DNA of 64,000 nucleotides from Methanooceanicella nereidis (GCF_021023085.1 NZ_PGCK01000009.1:1-64000); one strand, 5' to 3'. Shown: positions 43,926-53,905, counted from the stretch's first letter. The notes: a model not told the origin generated them from the letters alone. A program made the numbers and translations.

Positions 43926-44759
43926 TTATAATGATTTATACCAGACGTTCATGCTTTCGAATGAGCCGCATATATTAGTATTGTTGATCAAGGTCCCGCC
44001 ATACCTATATCCTGACCTTGAGAAGGTGCAGTTCATGGGCCCCGATACGGCACGGGCTATAGTGTAAGCCACTTTCATACTCATTTTTCGCATGTCATCT
44101 TCCATCGCTCCGAGAAGATATGTGGAGAGCCCTTTTCCCCTGTGCTCCGGCAGTGTCGCAAAATCAGTCATTTCCACGTTCTTTAGCTTAATGTCCATCT
44201 CTGAAGAAGATACTGCGACAGGCTTACCTTTCTCCCTTATACAGAAATACTTAAAATTCTCCTGCATTGTCCTTAGAATATAGGAAGGATCGAATACAGG
44301 GAAGGGATAAGTCTCGAACACTTTTTTATAGATCCCGGCAATGTCGTCAGCATCGGAGGGCTCCGCCAGTCCGAATGTATAGCCGGGGTCCAGCGAACGG
44401 GGCCTGGCTTCACAAGCGACCTTTAAAGCCGTCGACAGTGAAGATTTTATGGCAGGATCCCCGGAAAGCCTTGCTCTGCCTGGATCCAGATATTTGGCGA
44501 GAAAATATCCGTCTTCCCTGCCATTGTAAAATTTAGGTATCCTGGCCTCGACGACATATCCGTTCTTCAAAAATCTATTAATGGCAAGACCTACCACCTT
44601 TGCGAATATCTTCGTATAGCCGTTATTTCTTGCGAGCCCGTCCAGTACGGGTATTATATCAGGAATGTCTTCAAATGAAAGCTTCATCAGATATATACGG
44701 TCATTATAATGGCCGTGTTGTATGACGCTCTTACCTATCGTCGTAACAGTATCACTCAT
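43926..44759 (-). CDS. ablB: Beta-lysine N-acetyltransferase
   Basis: A 277-residue GNAT enzyme that acetylates beta-lysine to N-epsilon-acetyl-beta-lysine, the osmolyte of salt-adapted methanogens. The acetyl-CoA-binding core lies near residues 200-240 ([17 protein letters not shown]). The frame begins at 44816 inside ablA; ATG 44759 ([16 protein letters not shown]) is the true start and overlaps the ablA stop by 8 bp. The pair is translationally coupled. It should be induced by salt together with ablA. Confidence 0.93.
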   Translation of the reverse strand: MSDTVTTIGKSVIQHGHYNDRIYLMKLSFEDIPDIIPVLDGLARNNGYTKIFAKVVGLAINRFLKNGYVVEARIPKFYNGREDGYFLAKYLDPGRARLSGDPAIKSSLSTALKVACEARPRSLDPGYTFGLAEPSDADDIAGIYKKVFETYPFPVFDPSYILRTMQENFKYFCIREKGKPVAVSSSEMDIKLKNVEMTDFATLPEHRGKGLSTYLLGAMEDDMRKMSMKVAYTIARAVSGPMNCTFSRSGYRYGGTLINNTNICGSFESMNVWYKSL

Positions 44760-46065
44760 CTGCCCTTCTCTCCATGCGTGCCGTGTTTTCCGGGACAAGA
44801 GAGATGACCGGATCATGATCGCACATCAGCTTCGCTATGCCTACGGACTTTGATTCATCCCCGCCTTCAATGCTCATGTGCATGTTGCAGCCAGAGCAGT
44901 GGCCGTCGCAATATGGGGGCTTGTATGATTCAGGCTCCGTATAGGTGGTTATGACACCTTCGTAGTTCCTGAGCACGACCTTGTTGGCAGACCAGGATAT
45001 CAGGTAGTTGGGCATCACAGGTATCTTTCCGCCCCCTCCCGGCGCATCTATAACGTATGTCGGGACAGCGAAGCCGCTTGTATGACCGATAAGGTTCTCT
45101 ATGATCTCTATCCCTTTGGCCACGGACGTGCGGAAATGTGCCAGCCCTTCCGATAGGTCGCACTGGTACATGTAATATGGCCTGACCCGGTTCTTGACGA
45201 GCTTCCTGCAAAGCTGTTTCATGATCACCGGACAGTCGTTTACACCTGCCAGCAGCACTGTCTGGTTCCCGAGAGGGATACCTGCATCGGCAAGCTTCCT
45301 CAGCGCCTCGCGTGAAGAGTTCGTAAGTTCCTTGGGGTGGTTAAAGTGAGTGTTAATCCATAATGGCTGGTGCTTTTTTAGCATATCAACGAGCTCGTCC
45401 GTCACCCGATAAGGCAATACGACGGGCATCCTTGTGCCTATTCTCACTATCTCAACATGGGGTATGTTATCCAGCTCGGTCAGTATCCAGTCAAGATGAT
45501 CATCGGGGAGCATGAACGGGTCCCCTCCCGAGAGAAGAACATCTCGTATCTCCGTATGGTCTTTAATGTATTCGATGGCCTTCCTGACCTCAGACTTATC
45601 TGGTATCGAGTCGATGTTCCCCACCCTTCTCTTTCTCGTGCAGTGCCTGCAATACATTGAGCAGACATTGCTGACGAGGAACAGCACACGATCCGGGTAC
45701 CGGTGGGTGATGCATGGAGCCGGGCTGTCTTTGTCTTCAGCCAGTGGGTCTTCCATATCGCATTGTTCGACCAGAAGTTCCGAAGGTGAGGGAAAGCTCT
45801 GTTTGTACACGGGATCGTTTTTGTAATCGGCTGCATCGATCAGCGAAAGATAATAGGGGGTTATGCTGAGCGGGAATATACTAATGGTCTTTTCCAGCTC
45901 CGCCCTTTCCTCATCGTCAAATTTTATTCCGAGTAATTCCTCGAACGTGGGGATGTCGCGTATCGTATGCCTTACCTGCCACTTCCAGTCTTTCCAGTTA
46001 GAAATGACCGTGTCGGCATCGATTTTCTTTGCTATCATTTTCTGTGTGTTTGAAAAAATTTCCAT
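44752..46065 (-). CDS. ablA: Lysine 2,3-aminomutase
   Basis: A 437-residue radical SAM, PLP-dependent enzyme that makes beta-lysine from lysine. The cluster motif [13 protein letters not shown] is near residue 128, and the PLP-binding Lys lies in the C-terminal half. The conserved C-terminal Cys cluster ([11 protein letters not shown]) is also present. The start is ATG 46065 with GGAGGT six bases upstream, rather than the in-frame Met seven codons earlier. It is the first gene of the ablAB osmolyte operon; its AT-rich upstream region is long. Confidence 0.95.
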   Translation of the reverse strand: MEIFSNTQKMIAKKIDADTVISNWKDWKWQVRHTIRDIPTFEELLGIKFDDEERAELEKTISIFPLSITPYYLSLIDAADYKNDPVYKQSFPSPSELLVEQCDMEDPLAEDKDSPAPCITHRYPDRVLFLVSNVCSMYCRHCTRKRRVGNIDSIPDKSEVRKAIEYIKDHTEIRDVLLSGGDPFMLPDDHLDWILTELDNIPHVEIVRIGTRMPVVLPYRVTDELVDMLKKHQPLWINTHFNHPKELTNSSREALRKLADAGIPLGNQTVLLAGVNDCPVIMKQLCRKLVKNRVRPYYMYQCDLSEGLAHFRTSVAKGIEIIENLIGHTSGFAVPTYVIDAPGGGGKIPVMPNYLISWSANKVVLRNYEGVITTYTEPESYKPPYCDGHCSGCNMHMSIEGGDESKSVGIAKLMCDHDPVISLVPENTARMERRADE

Positions 46066-46503
46066 ATATTGACCTCCACGTCTCATGAACGTTAAACCTG
46101 ACCTTATTTATAATTTTCCTAAAGAGGTGAAAGAAAAATTTTGATATTTAAAGAATTTAGCACTTACGCAATCCGTTTTTAATTTAATAAATTAAAAAAT
46201 ATACAAATAATTTTAAGTCGATATTATACAATTTATAAAAATCACATAACATAATTATTTGTTATTATTACAGATATCGAATAGTCTTAATTGATTTTAT
46301 GACACGTTTTAAAAATTATATTTTTAATTTTATTAGATAGATCCTTTCACCTATCATTTTAATTACCAGGCCAATGTATGCCTTTCACATCATAAATACA
46401 ATAACATGACCGGAGCGTTTCCAGGATAATATAATATCGAAAGGTTTAAATTTTACACAATAATTCAGATTAGAAAGCGTTTATCTTTGTGGGGCAAGTA
46501 ATC
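46066..46503. promoter_or_regulatory. Divergent, very AT-rich promoter region of ablAB
   Basis: About 430 bp, extremely AT-rich over 46130-46350, between diverging ablA and the propeller/protease gene. TATA-like words occur on both strands. In other methanogens ablAB responds to salt, so regulatory sites may lie here, but I see no clear inverted repeat. Confidence 0.5.
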
Positions 46504-48507
46504 ATGAAAAGATCATCGGCACTTATTCCGGTAATAATTTTTATAATCTTATTCTCATGGGTATCAGTGGCATATAGCCAGGCAGTTCCTGAAAAGGCAT
46601 GGGACCTGACCTTCGGCGGGCTTTACGAAGACAGGGGTTTCGGCATAGTAAAAGCACCTGACGGGGGTTATGTCAGTGTCGGAACGACAGTCAAGGACAG
46701 CAGCAGCTCTACTGACATATTTATTTTAAAGACAGATAGCGACGGGAACATTATATGGAACAAGACAATAGGCGGGCCCAGGCATGAGTGGGTTTATCAT
46801 CTCATCAGGGATTCTGACGGAAATTATGTGCTGGCGGGCACCGCCATGTCCTCTAAACCCGCCGCCACCTGGGACGTCCTGTTAATAAAATTCGACGATA
46901 ACGGGAACATCATCTGGCAAAAGGAATATGATACCGACTATATCGAGGTAGCTTTTAACGTCGCAGAAACTTCGGATAATAATTACGTTGTCACGGGATA
47001 TATCTACCCGGATCCCCGTAACAACAGAGATTCTCAGGTCATTTTGATAAAGGTTGATAAGAACGGCGACCAGATATGGAAAAAGACCTATGGCGGAAGT
47101 TCGATCGACTGGGGTAAATACATAGTACAGACCTCTGAAGGAGGATTCCTCATCACCGGCTGGTCTGAGTCATTCGGCACAGGGGACCGTGACGTATATG
47201 TCATAAAGACAGATAAGGATGGCAACCTTGTGTGGCAGGAGAACTATGGAGGTACTGCCAATGATATGGGATACTGCGGTATCGAGACATCGGACGGATA
47301 TCTTATCGGCGGGCACACGGCATCCATGGGAGCGGGCATGGATGATATTTACCTCCTGAAGATAAGGAAGAACGACGGCAGCGTCATCTGGGAAAAGACA
47401 TACGGGGGTGCCGGTACCGATGTCGGTTGTACCATTATGCCCGTTAAAGATCATTTCATAGTAGCAGGAAGTACTTCCTCAAAAGGGAACGGAGGTTCGG
47501 ACTATTACGTGTTCAGGATTGACGGGAACGGCAACCAGATATGGGACCTCACATATGGTTTTGAATACGAGGACGCATGCGCAGGTTTCTATGCGGATGA
47601 AAATACGATAGCCCTTACCGGACTAAGTCGTCCCGATAATACGACAGCGAATGCGCTTCTGGTGAAATACGGACAGGAACAAGAAACGTCCGCCCCTGTC
47701 GATCCGGTCGCACCCGTCGCGGCAGTTGTGGTAGGTTCGAGCGTAGGGTTGCTGGGGCTATTATGGGGTAAGATATCGGGCGCGTTAAACATAGAGGGTA
47801 GGTTATCGGATATCTTCAAAAAGGTATATGACTTCGTTTTCGGATACGTGAAAACGCACGTTAAGGCGCTATTATTCCGAAAGGAGTCACAGATGAGGAA
47901 AGTCCAGGCAACGCAGAGACATGCCTTTTTATTAGGTTTTTCCTCATATGAACTGCTCATTTTTGCCATAGCGTCAGTGATGCTGGGCATTTCATACATG
48001 ATAGCTAAAGGCGAGGCGCTTCTGCCGAACTTTATAGCAATATATGTGTTCACAGGCGGAGTGGCGCTGATACTTCACGATCTGGCACACAGGTATTTCG
48101 CACACAAATACAGGGCTGTGTCCGAGTACAAGTTCTGGGGACTGGGCACCATAGCCATGTTCCTGACCGCGTTCTTCTTCGGCATAGTTTATGCCCTGCC
48201 TGCCAGGACCGTGATCAATAACCAGAAAGACCTAAAGCAAAATGAACTGGGCACCATATTCCTCGCGGGACCCGCAGTGAGCTTCGTCATCGCACTGGTA
48301 TTTTTGGCCGCGTCAGCGCTCGGCGGGATATTCTGGGAGATAGGAATGCTGGGATTCTCGATGAACCTGCTGTCCGCCGTATACAGCCTTATGCCATTTG
48401 ACCCGATGGACGGGAATAAAGTATTGAAATGGGATAAGGTAAAATGGGGAGCGATATTCGTCCCCGTGCTGGTAATATACCTGATCATAAAGATCTTTAT
48501 GCCGTAA
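46504..48507 (+). CDS. Seven-bladed beta-propeller fused to a site-2-protease-like (M50) membrane domain
   Basis: About 667 residues. A signal peptide (~5-27) is followed by about seven repeats of ~50 residues, each ending in an IW-x-K-x-Y-G-G type unit, making an extracellular propeller up to about residue 395. A hydrophobic helix, a short linker and an M50 peptidase-like membrane domain follow. The zinc motif is HDLAH (~525-529), in which Asp replaces the catalytic Glu of HExxH; the third motif DPMDG (~633) is present. It may be a propeller-sensing intramembrane protease, or an inactive one. The open frame extends to GTG 46489, but ATG 46504 follows GGGG. Confidence 0.82.
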   Translation: MKRSSALIPVIIFIILFSWVSVAYSQAVPEKAWDLTFGGLYEDRGFGIVKAPDGGYVSVGTTVKDSSSSTDIFILKTDSDGNIIWNKTIGGPRHEWVYHLIRDSDGNYVLAGTAMSSKPAATWDVLLIKFDDNGNIIWQKEYDTDYIEVAFNVAETSDNNYVVTGYIYPDPRNNRDSQVILIKVDKNGDQIWKKTYGGSSIDWGKYIVQTSEGGFLITGWSESFGTGDRDVYVIKTDKDGNLVWQENYGGTANDMGYCGIETSDGYLIGGHTASMGAGMDDIYLLKIRKNDGSVIWEKTYGGAGTDVGCTIMPVKDHFIVAGSTSSKGNGGSDYYVFRIDGNGNQIWDLTYGFEYEDACAGFYADENTIALTGLSRPDNTTANALLVKYGQEQETSAPVDPVAPVAAVVVGSSVGLLGLLWGKISGALNIEGRLSDIFKKVYDFVFGYVKTHVKALLFRKESQMRKVQATQRHAFLLGFSSYELLIFAIASVMLGISYMIAKGEALLPNFIAIYVFTGGVALILHDLAHRYFAHKYRAVSEYKFWGLGTIAMFLTAFFFGIVYALPARTVINNQKDLKQNELGTIFLAGPAVSFVIALVFLAASALGGIFWEIGMLGFSMNLLSAVYSLMPFDPMDGNKVLKWDKVKWGAIFVPVLVIYLIIKIFMP

Positions 48508-48529
48508 AGATGGCCTGCGCGGCCATCTT
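48507..48529. terminator. Shared hairpin terminator of convergent genes
   Basis: AAGATGGCC (48507-48515) pairs perfectly with GGCCATCTT (48521-48529) around a 5-base loop. It lies between the stop codons of the propeller/protease gene and the MFS gene, and so can act for either strand. Confidence 0.72.
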
Positions 48530-49742
48530 AAATGGCCGTGGGCCGGTCAACTTCGAATGATACTCTCGATCGCAGGAATATGAACCCGGCCATGCAAAGG
48601 ATAGCTATTCCGCCCAGTATGATCCACATCATCTCTATCCGGGCCGAGTAAAAGTCCATAAGGTACCCGCCAACCATCGGCCCGAACGCTATTCCGCCGT
48701 TGCTCAGCACTCCTGCCACGCTCATATATCTCCCCCGCATATCGGAGGGTGCCATCTGCGCGACGATAGCCATCGACGGCGGGGTGATGACCAGTTCTCC
48801 GACGCTTATGATGAACATCGCGAACAACAGCCCCCGGAAGTCCGTACAGAAGCCCACTATCACGAACCCGATCGCATAGATGGACGACCCTGCGGCCAGG
48901 GACGTCGTCAGCCTGAAATGTTCAAGATATCGCGCCACAGGGTACTGGAAGAATACTATCATAAGCCCGTTCAGCGAGAACAGCAGGCCTATCTGCGACT
49001 CCGGCACGTTTGCGAATATACCCGAATATGAGCTGAAGGTGGTCATCATCTGCGAGTATACCAGCATGATCAGTCCCGATACAGCGCAGAATATGATGAA
49101 TGGCCTGTCCATCCAGGGAGACATATGTTCCAGGCGTATCAACTTTCCCGTGATACCGGGCAGCGTATCCCTCAAGATCACCAGTGATATTATCATGTAT
49201 ATCCCGCTGGTGACGGCAGTCATGAAGAACATCAGCGAGTATGAGTGCATCGCCATTATTCCGCCAATAACAGGGCCTATGGCGAAACCGAGATTAGCTC
49301 CTATCCGGATCAGGCTAAAAGCCCCGATCCTTTCTCCGGGCCCTGCGACATCGGCCACCATGACCTGGGGGATGTTACGATAAAGCCCGCCTGCGATCTC
49401 CCTCAATGTCAACAATATCAGGAATTCATCGTACCCCGCATCGGAGATCACAGCGAACCCCAGCAGGGTAAAAGCTACCATCTGTATGAGCAGCCCTATG
49501 TTCATCATTATTTTTCGGCCGACACGGTCGCATAGTTCTCCGCTTACGACCTGAGTTAAGGCACCTGCCACTGCCGCCACCATAAGTGCGAACCCTACGC
49601 TTCCCATGGGTATTCCTTTATAGCCGTAGAGATAAAGCGAGATGAAAGGGTAGGCTATCGAAAAGCCGAAAGCGTTTATCAAAGAGCCTATGACAAGTAC
49701 CCAAATCTGCCTGTCATACCTCGAAAATATATTCCCCTTCAT
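48528..49742 (-). CDS. Major facilitator superfamily transporter
   Basis: A 404-residue protein with 12 predicted helices and the MFS motif A (GELCDRVGRKIMM, ~70-82) in the loop between helices 2 and 3. A similar loop after helix 8 is weaker. It resembles drug/multidrug efflux members, but the substrate cannot be read from sequence. It is a single gene with its own AT-rich promoter (49743-50034), shared divergently with the radical SAM/SPASM gene. Confidence 0.88.
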   Translation of the reverse strand: MKGNIFSRYDRQIWVLVIGSLINAFGFSIAYPFISLYLYGYKGIPMGSVGFALMVAAVAGALTQVVSGELCDRVGRKIMMNIGLLIQMVAFTLLGFAVISDAGYDEFLILLTLREIAGGLYRNIPQVMVADVAGPGERIGAFSLIRIGANLGFAIGPVIGGIMAMHSYSLMFFMTAVTSGIYMIISLVILRDTLPGITGKLIRLEHMSPWMDRPFIIFCAVSGLIMLVYSQMMTTFSSYSGIFANVPESQIGLLFSLNGLMIVFFQYPVARYLEHFRLTTSLAAGSSIYAIGFVIVGFCTDFRGLLFAMFIISVGELVITPPSMAIVAQMAPSDMRGRYMSVAGVLSNGGIAFGPMVGGYLMDFYSARIEMMWIILGGIAILCMAGFIFLRSRVSFEVDRPTAI

Positions 49743-50034
49743 AGGACCACGCTCTCAGTACAACGGCACACTAAGGATATAAAGGTTTGTATAATAATGA
49801 ATAAATACCATAAATATACACCATTGCCTGTAAAAAGGCATCATAGGCCGGATAATGCCATAAAATAATTTGCATATATGACCGGGTAAAATGAGACGTC
49901 AACAACAATATATAATAGATTTCATTCTACAATATTGAAAATCTACAACTTAATTAAGACCGGGACAAAAACTTATAAAGCAAGCGATATGTAAGTTTTA
50001 AATATAAAAAAGTGAATAAATATATTTACTGATC

Positions 50035-51138
50035 ATGATCCTTCCAAAGTTCGACAATATTATCCTGATGGGACAGCTAAAACAGTGGCAAGACAGGATC
50101 GATAAGGAGAGAAAAACGCATCCTTTAAAATATCTTTTCTGGGAGACCACGCGCAGATGTAACCTTGATTGCAAACATTGCGGCAGCGACTGCGGCAGCG
50201 ACAGGGACAGTGCTTCCGAATGCGAGTTAAGTACTGAAGAGATCAAAGGAGCTTTTAGATCGATAGCTGAGGATCTCGATCCTAAAAATATCATGATAGC
50301 GGTCACAGGCGGCGAGCCGCTATTAAGGAAGGACCTTTTTGAAGTGATGGGCTATGCCAGCGATCTCGGCTTTAAATGGGGAATGGTCACGAACGGGACC
50401 CTTGTAGACGAAGAGACCGTCAAAAAATGCAAGGAAGCCGGAATGAACACAGTAACGGTAAGCATTGACGGACTAAAGGACAGCCACGATCATCTAAGAG
50501 GCCGAAAAGGCTCTTTCGAGAAAGCAGTAAATGCTTTAAAGCTTTTCAAGGATGGAAAGTTCGAGGTAGTGCAGGCGACGACATGTGTCAGCCAGTATAA
50601 TATCAACGAGCTTCCTGATCTTTACGAGCTGTTCAAGGATCTCAATATAGACGAGTGGCGCATCCTGACAATAAACCCGATAGGCAGGGCGAAGGAAGAC
50701 CCGAAACTATTCTTGAAGCCGGCGCAGCTAAGGTCTGTCCTGAACTTTATCAAGGAGCGCAGGAAGTTTAAAGGCCTTAAGACCACTTTCGAAGAAGAGG
50801 GATTCCTCGGACCGGAGTTCGAAGGCAAGGTGCGCGACGGATTTTATTTCTGCCCCGCAGGAATTAACATAGCCAGCATACTGGCAGACGGTAGTATCGG
50901 ATCATGCCCCAACCTGAGCAGGGAGTACATACAGGGAAATATCAGGAATGACAGGTTTAAGGAAGTATGGGATAACGGCTTCAAGAAGATGCGGAACCTT
51001 GAATGGAAAAAGAAAGGCATGTGCGCAAAATGTGCCTGGTGGTCTTTCTGCCGGGGCAATAGCCTGCACCTCTGGGACTTTGATTCCGAAAGGCCTGTTG
51101 TATGCCACATACACTCTCTGGAAAGATCAAGCCCTTAA
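50035..51138 (+). CDS. Radical SAM / SPASM-domain enzyme
   Basis: A 367-residue enzyme with the cluster motif TRRCNLDCKHCGSDCGSD (~43-58), VTGGEPLL for SAM binding (~95), and a C-terminal SPASM domain with CPAG, CPN, CAKCAW and FCRGN cysteines (about 280-355) for auxiliary Fe-S clusters. Such enzymes modify peptides or mature quinohaemoproteins and hemes. No small peptide substrate is seen nearby. The start ATG at 50035 has no clear ribosome site, and a TATA-like AT block ~30-40 bp upstream suggests a short leader. A membrane protein gene follows 39 bp later in the same direction. Confidence 0.88.
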   Translation: MILPKFDNIILMGQLKQWQDRIDKERKTHPLKYLFWETTRRCNLDCKHCGSDCGSDRDSASECELSTEEIKGAFRSIAEDLDPKNIMIAVTGGEPLLRKDLFEVMGYASDLGFKWGMVTNGTLVDEETVKKCKEAGMNTVTVSIDGLKDSHDHLRGRKGSFEKAVNALKLFKDGKFEVVQATTCVSQYNINELPDLYELFKDLNIDEWRILTINPIGRAKEDPKLFLKPAQLRSVLNFIKERRKFKGLKTTFEEEGFLGPEFEGKVRDGFYFCPAGINIASILADGSIGSCPNLSREYIQGNIRNDRFKEVWDNGFKKMRNLEWKKKGMCAKCAWWSFCRGNSLHLWDFDSERPVVCHIHSLERSSP

Positions 51139-51177
51139 TGATTAATCTTATATTTTATAACCCCTAATTATCTTACG

Positions 51178-51519
51178 ATGTCTATCATCGACTTCTGTAA
51201 AAAGAACCGGATACCGGGCGTCATAAGCCAGGTATTGATATCAATTATCGCCCTCGTCGTCGTTACAGTTGAAGGGTTCGTTGGCTTCATCATATTAATG
51301 GCATACTATTTCCCGGGTCCGAAATACGGCCCGCCTCCGTCAGTCGATCCGACGCCGGTGCCGGATCAGGGGTTGCTGGGAGGAGCCCTGACCACTACCG
51401 AAGGGATAATAGGCGTTTTAGTCATCATTGCCTCGCTCGCGCTTTACGCCTGGGCTGTGCTCGGATGGGTATTCTGGGGCACCATATGGTACCTGAAGAA
51501 CAAAGAAAAGATAGAATGA
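51178..51519 (+). CDS. Two-helix membrane protein of unknown function
   Basis: A 113-residue protein with two hydrophobic helices (about residues 15-43 and 75-102) joined by a Pro-rich extracytoplasmic loop (FPGPKYGPPPSVDPTPVPD). The short N-terminus and the basic C-terminus (KNKEKIE) are probably inside. It may be co-transcribed with the radical SAM/SPASM gene (39-bp gap). No domain is recognised. Confidence 0.62.
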   Translation: MSIIDFCKKNRIPGVISQVLISIIALVVVTVEGFVGFIILMAYYFPGPKYGPPPSVDPTPVPDQGLLGGALTTTEGIIGVLVIIASLALYAWAVLGWVFWGTIWYLKNKEKIE

Positions 51520-51526
51520 TAAAAGG

Positions 51527-51541
51527 ATATGGCCGGCATAT
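51527..51541 (+). terminator. Weak terminator after the two-helix protein gene
   Basis: ATATG-gccgg-CATAT forms a 5-bp stem followed by TTTTATTTTAATTTTT on the plus strand. It lies 7 bp after the stop codon and before the convergent translin gene. Confidence 0.45.
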
Positions 51542-51543
51542 TT

Positions 51544-52173
51544 TTATTTTAATTTTTCCCCGAACCTTTCCATGGACTCATGCAGGTTTTTGATCTGTAG
51601 CGCGTTGGTCAGGTCCCCTCTTGTCCTTTCAATGATCGACCTGGCAACGTCTGTCTTTTTTCTAAGCCCCCGCGTTATCGCGTCCGGATAGTCGAACGAC
51701 ATCATCTCAGTAAAGAACTCATCCATGACTTCCAGATATTTTTCTCCCTCTTCAGGCCTGTCTTTCCGTATAAGGTCAAGTATGTGGCGCCTTAACTCCC
51801 CGGTCGCATCGCCGATACCGTTCAAATAGGCCGCATTGTCGACATTCAGCTCGTTGGGGCCGGGAACATTCTCCCCCTTCAACACAGCATATAGAATGCA
51901 GACTTCGGCAAACTCGGTCTGGGCATTGCCAACATATCCGGAATAGTATATTTCCGGGAAACCTTCTAAAGTCTCGTTGACCTCTTTGATGAGCTTCCTG
52001 GTCTCTTCTATCATCTCTTCCGCATTGCCCCATTCTTCTCGGTGTATCGCTTTTATCGCGTCTCCCGAGTAACGTGTGATCTTACGTGACGACGCGAGCG
52101 ACTCTTCTCTGGCATCATCCATCGCATCGAACTTTTCCCGGATCTTATCGCATATATCCTTCATATCACTCAT
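51544..52173 (-). CDS. Translin-family protein
   Basis: A 209-residue, highly helical protein of the archaeal translin family. The family forms ring-like oligomers that bind single-stranded nucleic acid and, with a catalytic partner, can cut RNA. The recurring acidic segments and the FPEIYYSGYVGNAQTEFAEV stretch match the family. Conserved Glu (around residue 100 and 125) could form the nuclease site. It is a single gene. Function in archaea is not established. Confidence 0.82.
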   Translation of the reverse strand: MSDMKDICDKIREKFDAMDDAREESLASSRKITRYSGDAIKAIHREEWGNAEEMIEETRKLIKEVNETLEGFPEIYYSGYVGNAQTEFAEVCILYAVLKGENVPGPNELNVDNAAYLNGIGDATGELRRHILDLIRKDRPEEGEKYLEVMDEFFTEMMSFDYPDAITRGLRKKTDVARSIIERTRGDLTNALQIKNLHESMERFGEKLK

Positions 52174-52225
52174 ATGGATTAATCGACGTTCATCGATATG
52201 AAAGATTTCCCCCGGAATAGGGATA

Positions 52226-52828
52226 TCAACGGATGCTGGCTACCCATTTCTTTAGCTCATGCTGATGGGCTATGATGTTTTCCATCCCTGCTTTTTGCAG
52301 TCCGGATACGAACTGTTTAAGATCTGCGGCAATATCGCTCACTCTCCTGTAATCCGCATAGCCCGACAATTGTAATCCGGCCCGGTCGACGTTGATCTTT
52401 ATCATATCGGTCCAGGTAAGGTCTTCCGGGAAAACGGTAACATAGTCATCTGCTGTCTGGTACCCGTGTAGCGTGCAATGCGCTACCGCCCTTAACTTAA
52501 GGTCATTATTGAGGTAGTTCGAATAAGTCTCTGTAAATATCTCTTCCTTCTTAGCCGTGTTTTTATCATATTTCCATTCTTTCAACAGCTCGCCGCCGTC
52601 ATAAAGCATGACACTGTCCACATAATGCATGGGCGGGTATCCGGTGTCCCTGTGCGTGATGACCAGCTTTATAATCTGATAGCTCCCCGCCGTGGCTACG
52701 TTAGTCGCTGGCGGAGGGGGAGGGGCACTGATGGCGATACCGGGGACGTTAGCTATTGCTGCCGGCCCGGAAGAACTTAACAGTATTGCAAGTAAAGCAA
52801 ATACAATAATGATGCTGCACAATCTCAT
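52226..52828 (-). CDS. Secreted desulfoferrodoxin/superoxide-reductase-like protein
   Basis: A 200-residue secreted protein. A signal peptide (residues ~1-26, ending in an Ala-rich stretch) is followed by a Pro-rich linker. The central domain resembles the iron centre II domain of superoxide reductase. AHCTLHGY (~110-117) corresponds to the CNxHG ligand motif, and GYPPMHYVDSVMLYD (~63-77) to the HPMxxxHYI region. Only part of the four-His set is obvious, so iron binding is uncertain. The C-terminal ~60 residues are helical. The neighbouring palindromic element lies upstream; no redox partner is adjacent. Confidence 0.62.
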   Translation of the reverse strand: MRLCSIIIVFALLAILLSSSGPAAIANVPGIAISAPPPPPATNVATAGSYQIIKLVITHRDTGYPPMHYVDSVMLYDGGELLKEWKYDKNTAKKEEIFTETYSNYLNNDLKLRAVAHCTLHGYQTADDYVTVFPEDLTWTDMIKINVDRAGLQLSGYADYRRVSDIAADLKQFVSGLQKAGMENIIAHQHELKKWVASIR

Positions 52829-52959
52829 CTGTAAAACCCTTATGATTGATTAAAATAGGCATTTATTAATCAATTAGCCATGAAAAACGTGAATATGATG
52901 CAGCCCCGGGTACTACTTGATGTATGTGCCATAAAAGCAGAGCATTATTAAATCAATTT

Positions 52960-53860
52960 TTTGTAACAAATACACCAAGGTGAACAATGTACACCAGTTT
53001 CCACCACGAAATCTTTGATGAGCGGGGTCTTGCTCAGGTTTTAAGAATGAAAGAACGTGTCGTACTTACCCGGTCTTTGAGATGAAGTTTTTTATGTTTG
53101 TGCCTGTCGGATGGCAGGTAGACACATAACCTCACAGAAACACGGAAACACAAAATTTTTTTATATGATTTTTTAAGGGCTCAAAGACCCCAAAATCTCA
53201 CTCACTAAATCACGAAGGGCTCTAGTATCACTGTCAATGCTCTAATATCCCTAACGCTCGGCTCAACGCACTAACCTCTCCAAGTCACCAACGCTAAAAC
53301 AAACCCCGAACATTCTCCAAGGGCACGAAGGTTTAACTGCACGGTTGACGCTTACACGACAAATATATCACTGCTATAGGTCAAGGGGAACACAGACCGG
53401 GATATTAGACTTTTGTGGTTTGGGGAATGTTCGGGTCTTGTTTTAGCGTTGGTGAATTAGAGCAGGTTGGTGCGTTGAGCCGAGCGTTTGGGCTGTTGGT
53501 GCGTTGACGGTGATACTAGGGCCCTTTGTGGTTTGGTGAGTAAATCTTTGAGATTTCGTGCCCTTAAATTCTAAAAAAAATTTTGTGTTTCCGTGTTTCT
53601 GTGAGGTTACGTGTCTACCTGCCATCCGACAGGAACAACGCCAGAACATCGATACCAGAACAAATGTTATATGCCCACTTTTAAAGAAACCATCTAAAAG
53701 TTTTTCATGGGAGCGCTCAACGGGCATAATGGAACACAAAGGACTTTTTTAGAAGATTATCATATACTTTAAAAAAATTTGTGGACCTTTTCGCCTTTGA
53801 GCGCTTCGTGGTGGGAGTTGGTGTTTCTTTGTTACCTTTGTGATTAGCTTGATTAAGTTG
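52960..53860. repeat. Giant imperfect palindromic element B (non-coding)
   Basis: This is the reverse-oriented relative of element A. The inverted core is 53103-53633: CCTGTCGGATGGCAGG on the left pairs with CCTGCCATCCGACAGG on the right, then CACAGAAACACGGAAACACA, CTAGTATCACTGTCAA and the CCCCGAACATTC segment pair in turn with the right half. Central spacer bases include TGCACGGTTGACGCTTACA, the complement of the same block in A. The right end has the AAAGGACTTTTTTAG and CGCTTCGTGGTG modules. Several frames up to ~98 codons exist, but none is conserved between copies. No gene lies between 52829 and 53905; 52829-52959 is plain AT-rich DNA. Confidence 0.88.
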
Positions 53861-53905
53861 AACGGAGATGGGTATTAAAGACCTTATTCAAAAAAATTTT
53901 GGCGA

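Noticed and set aside
53443-53752. Reading frames of ~65-98 codons inside palindromic element B
   Set aside because: They run along repeat modules, are not kept in element A, and have no ribosome site. They are by-products of the palindrome.
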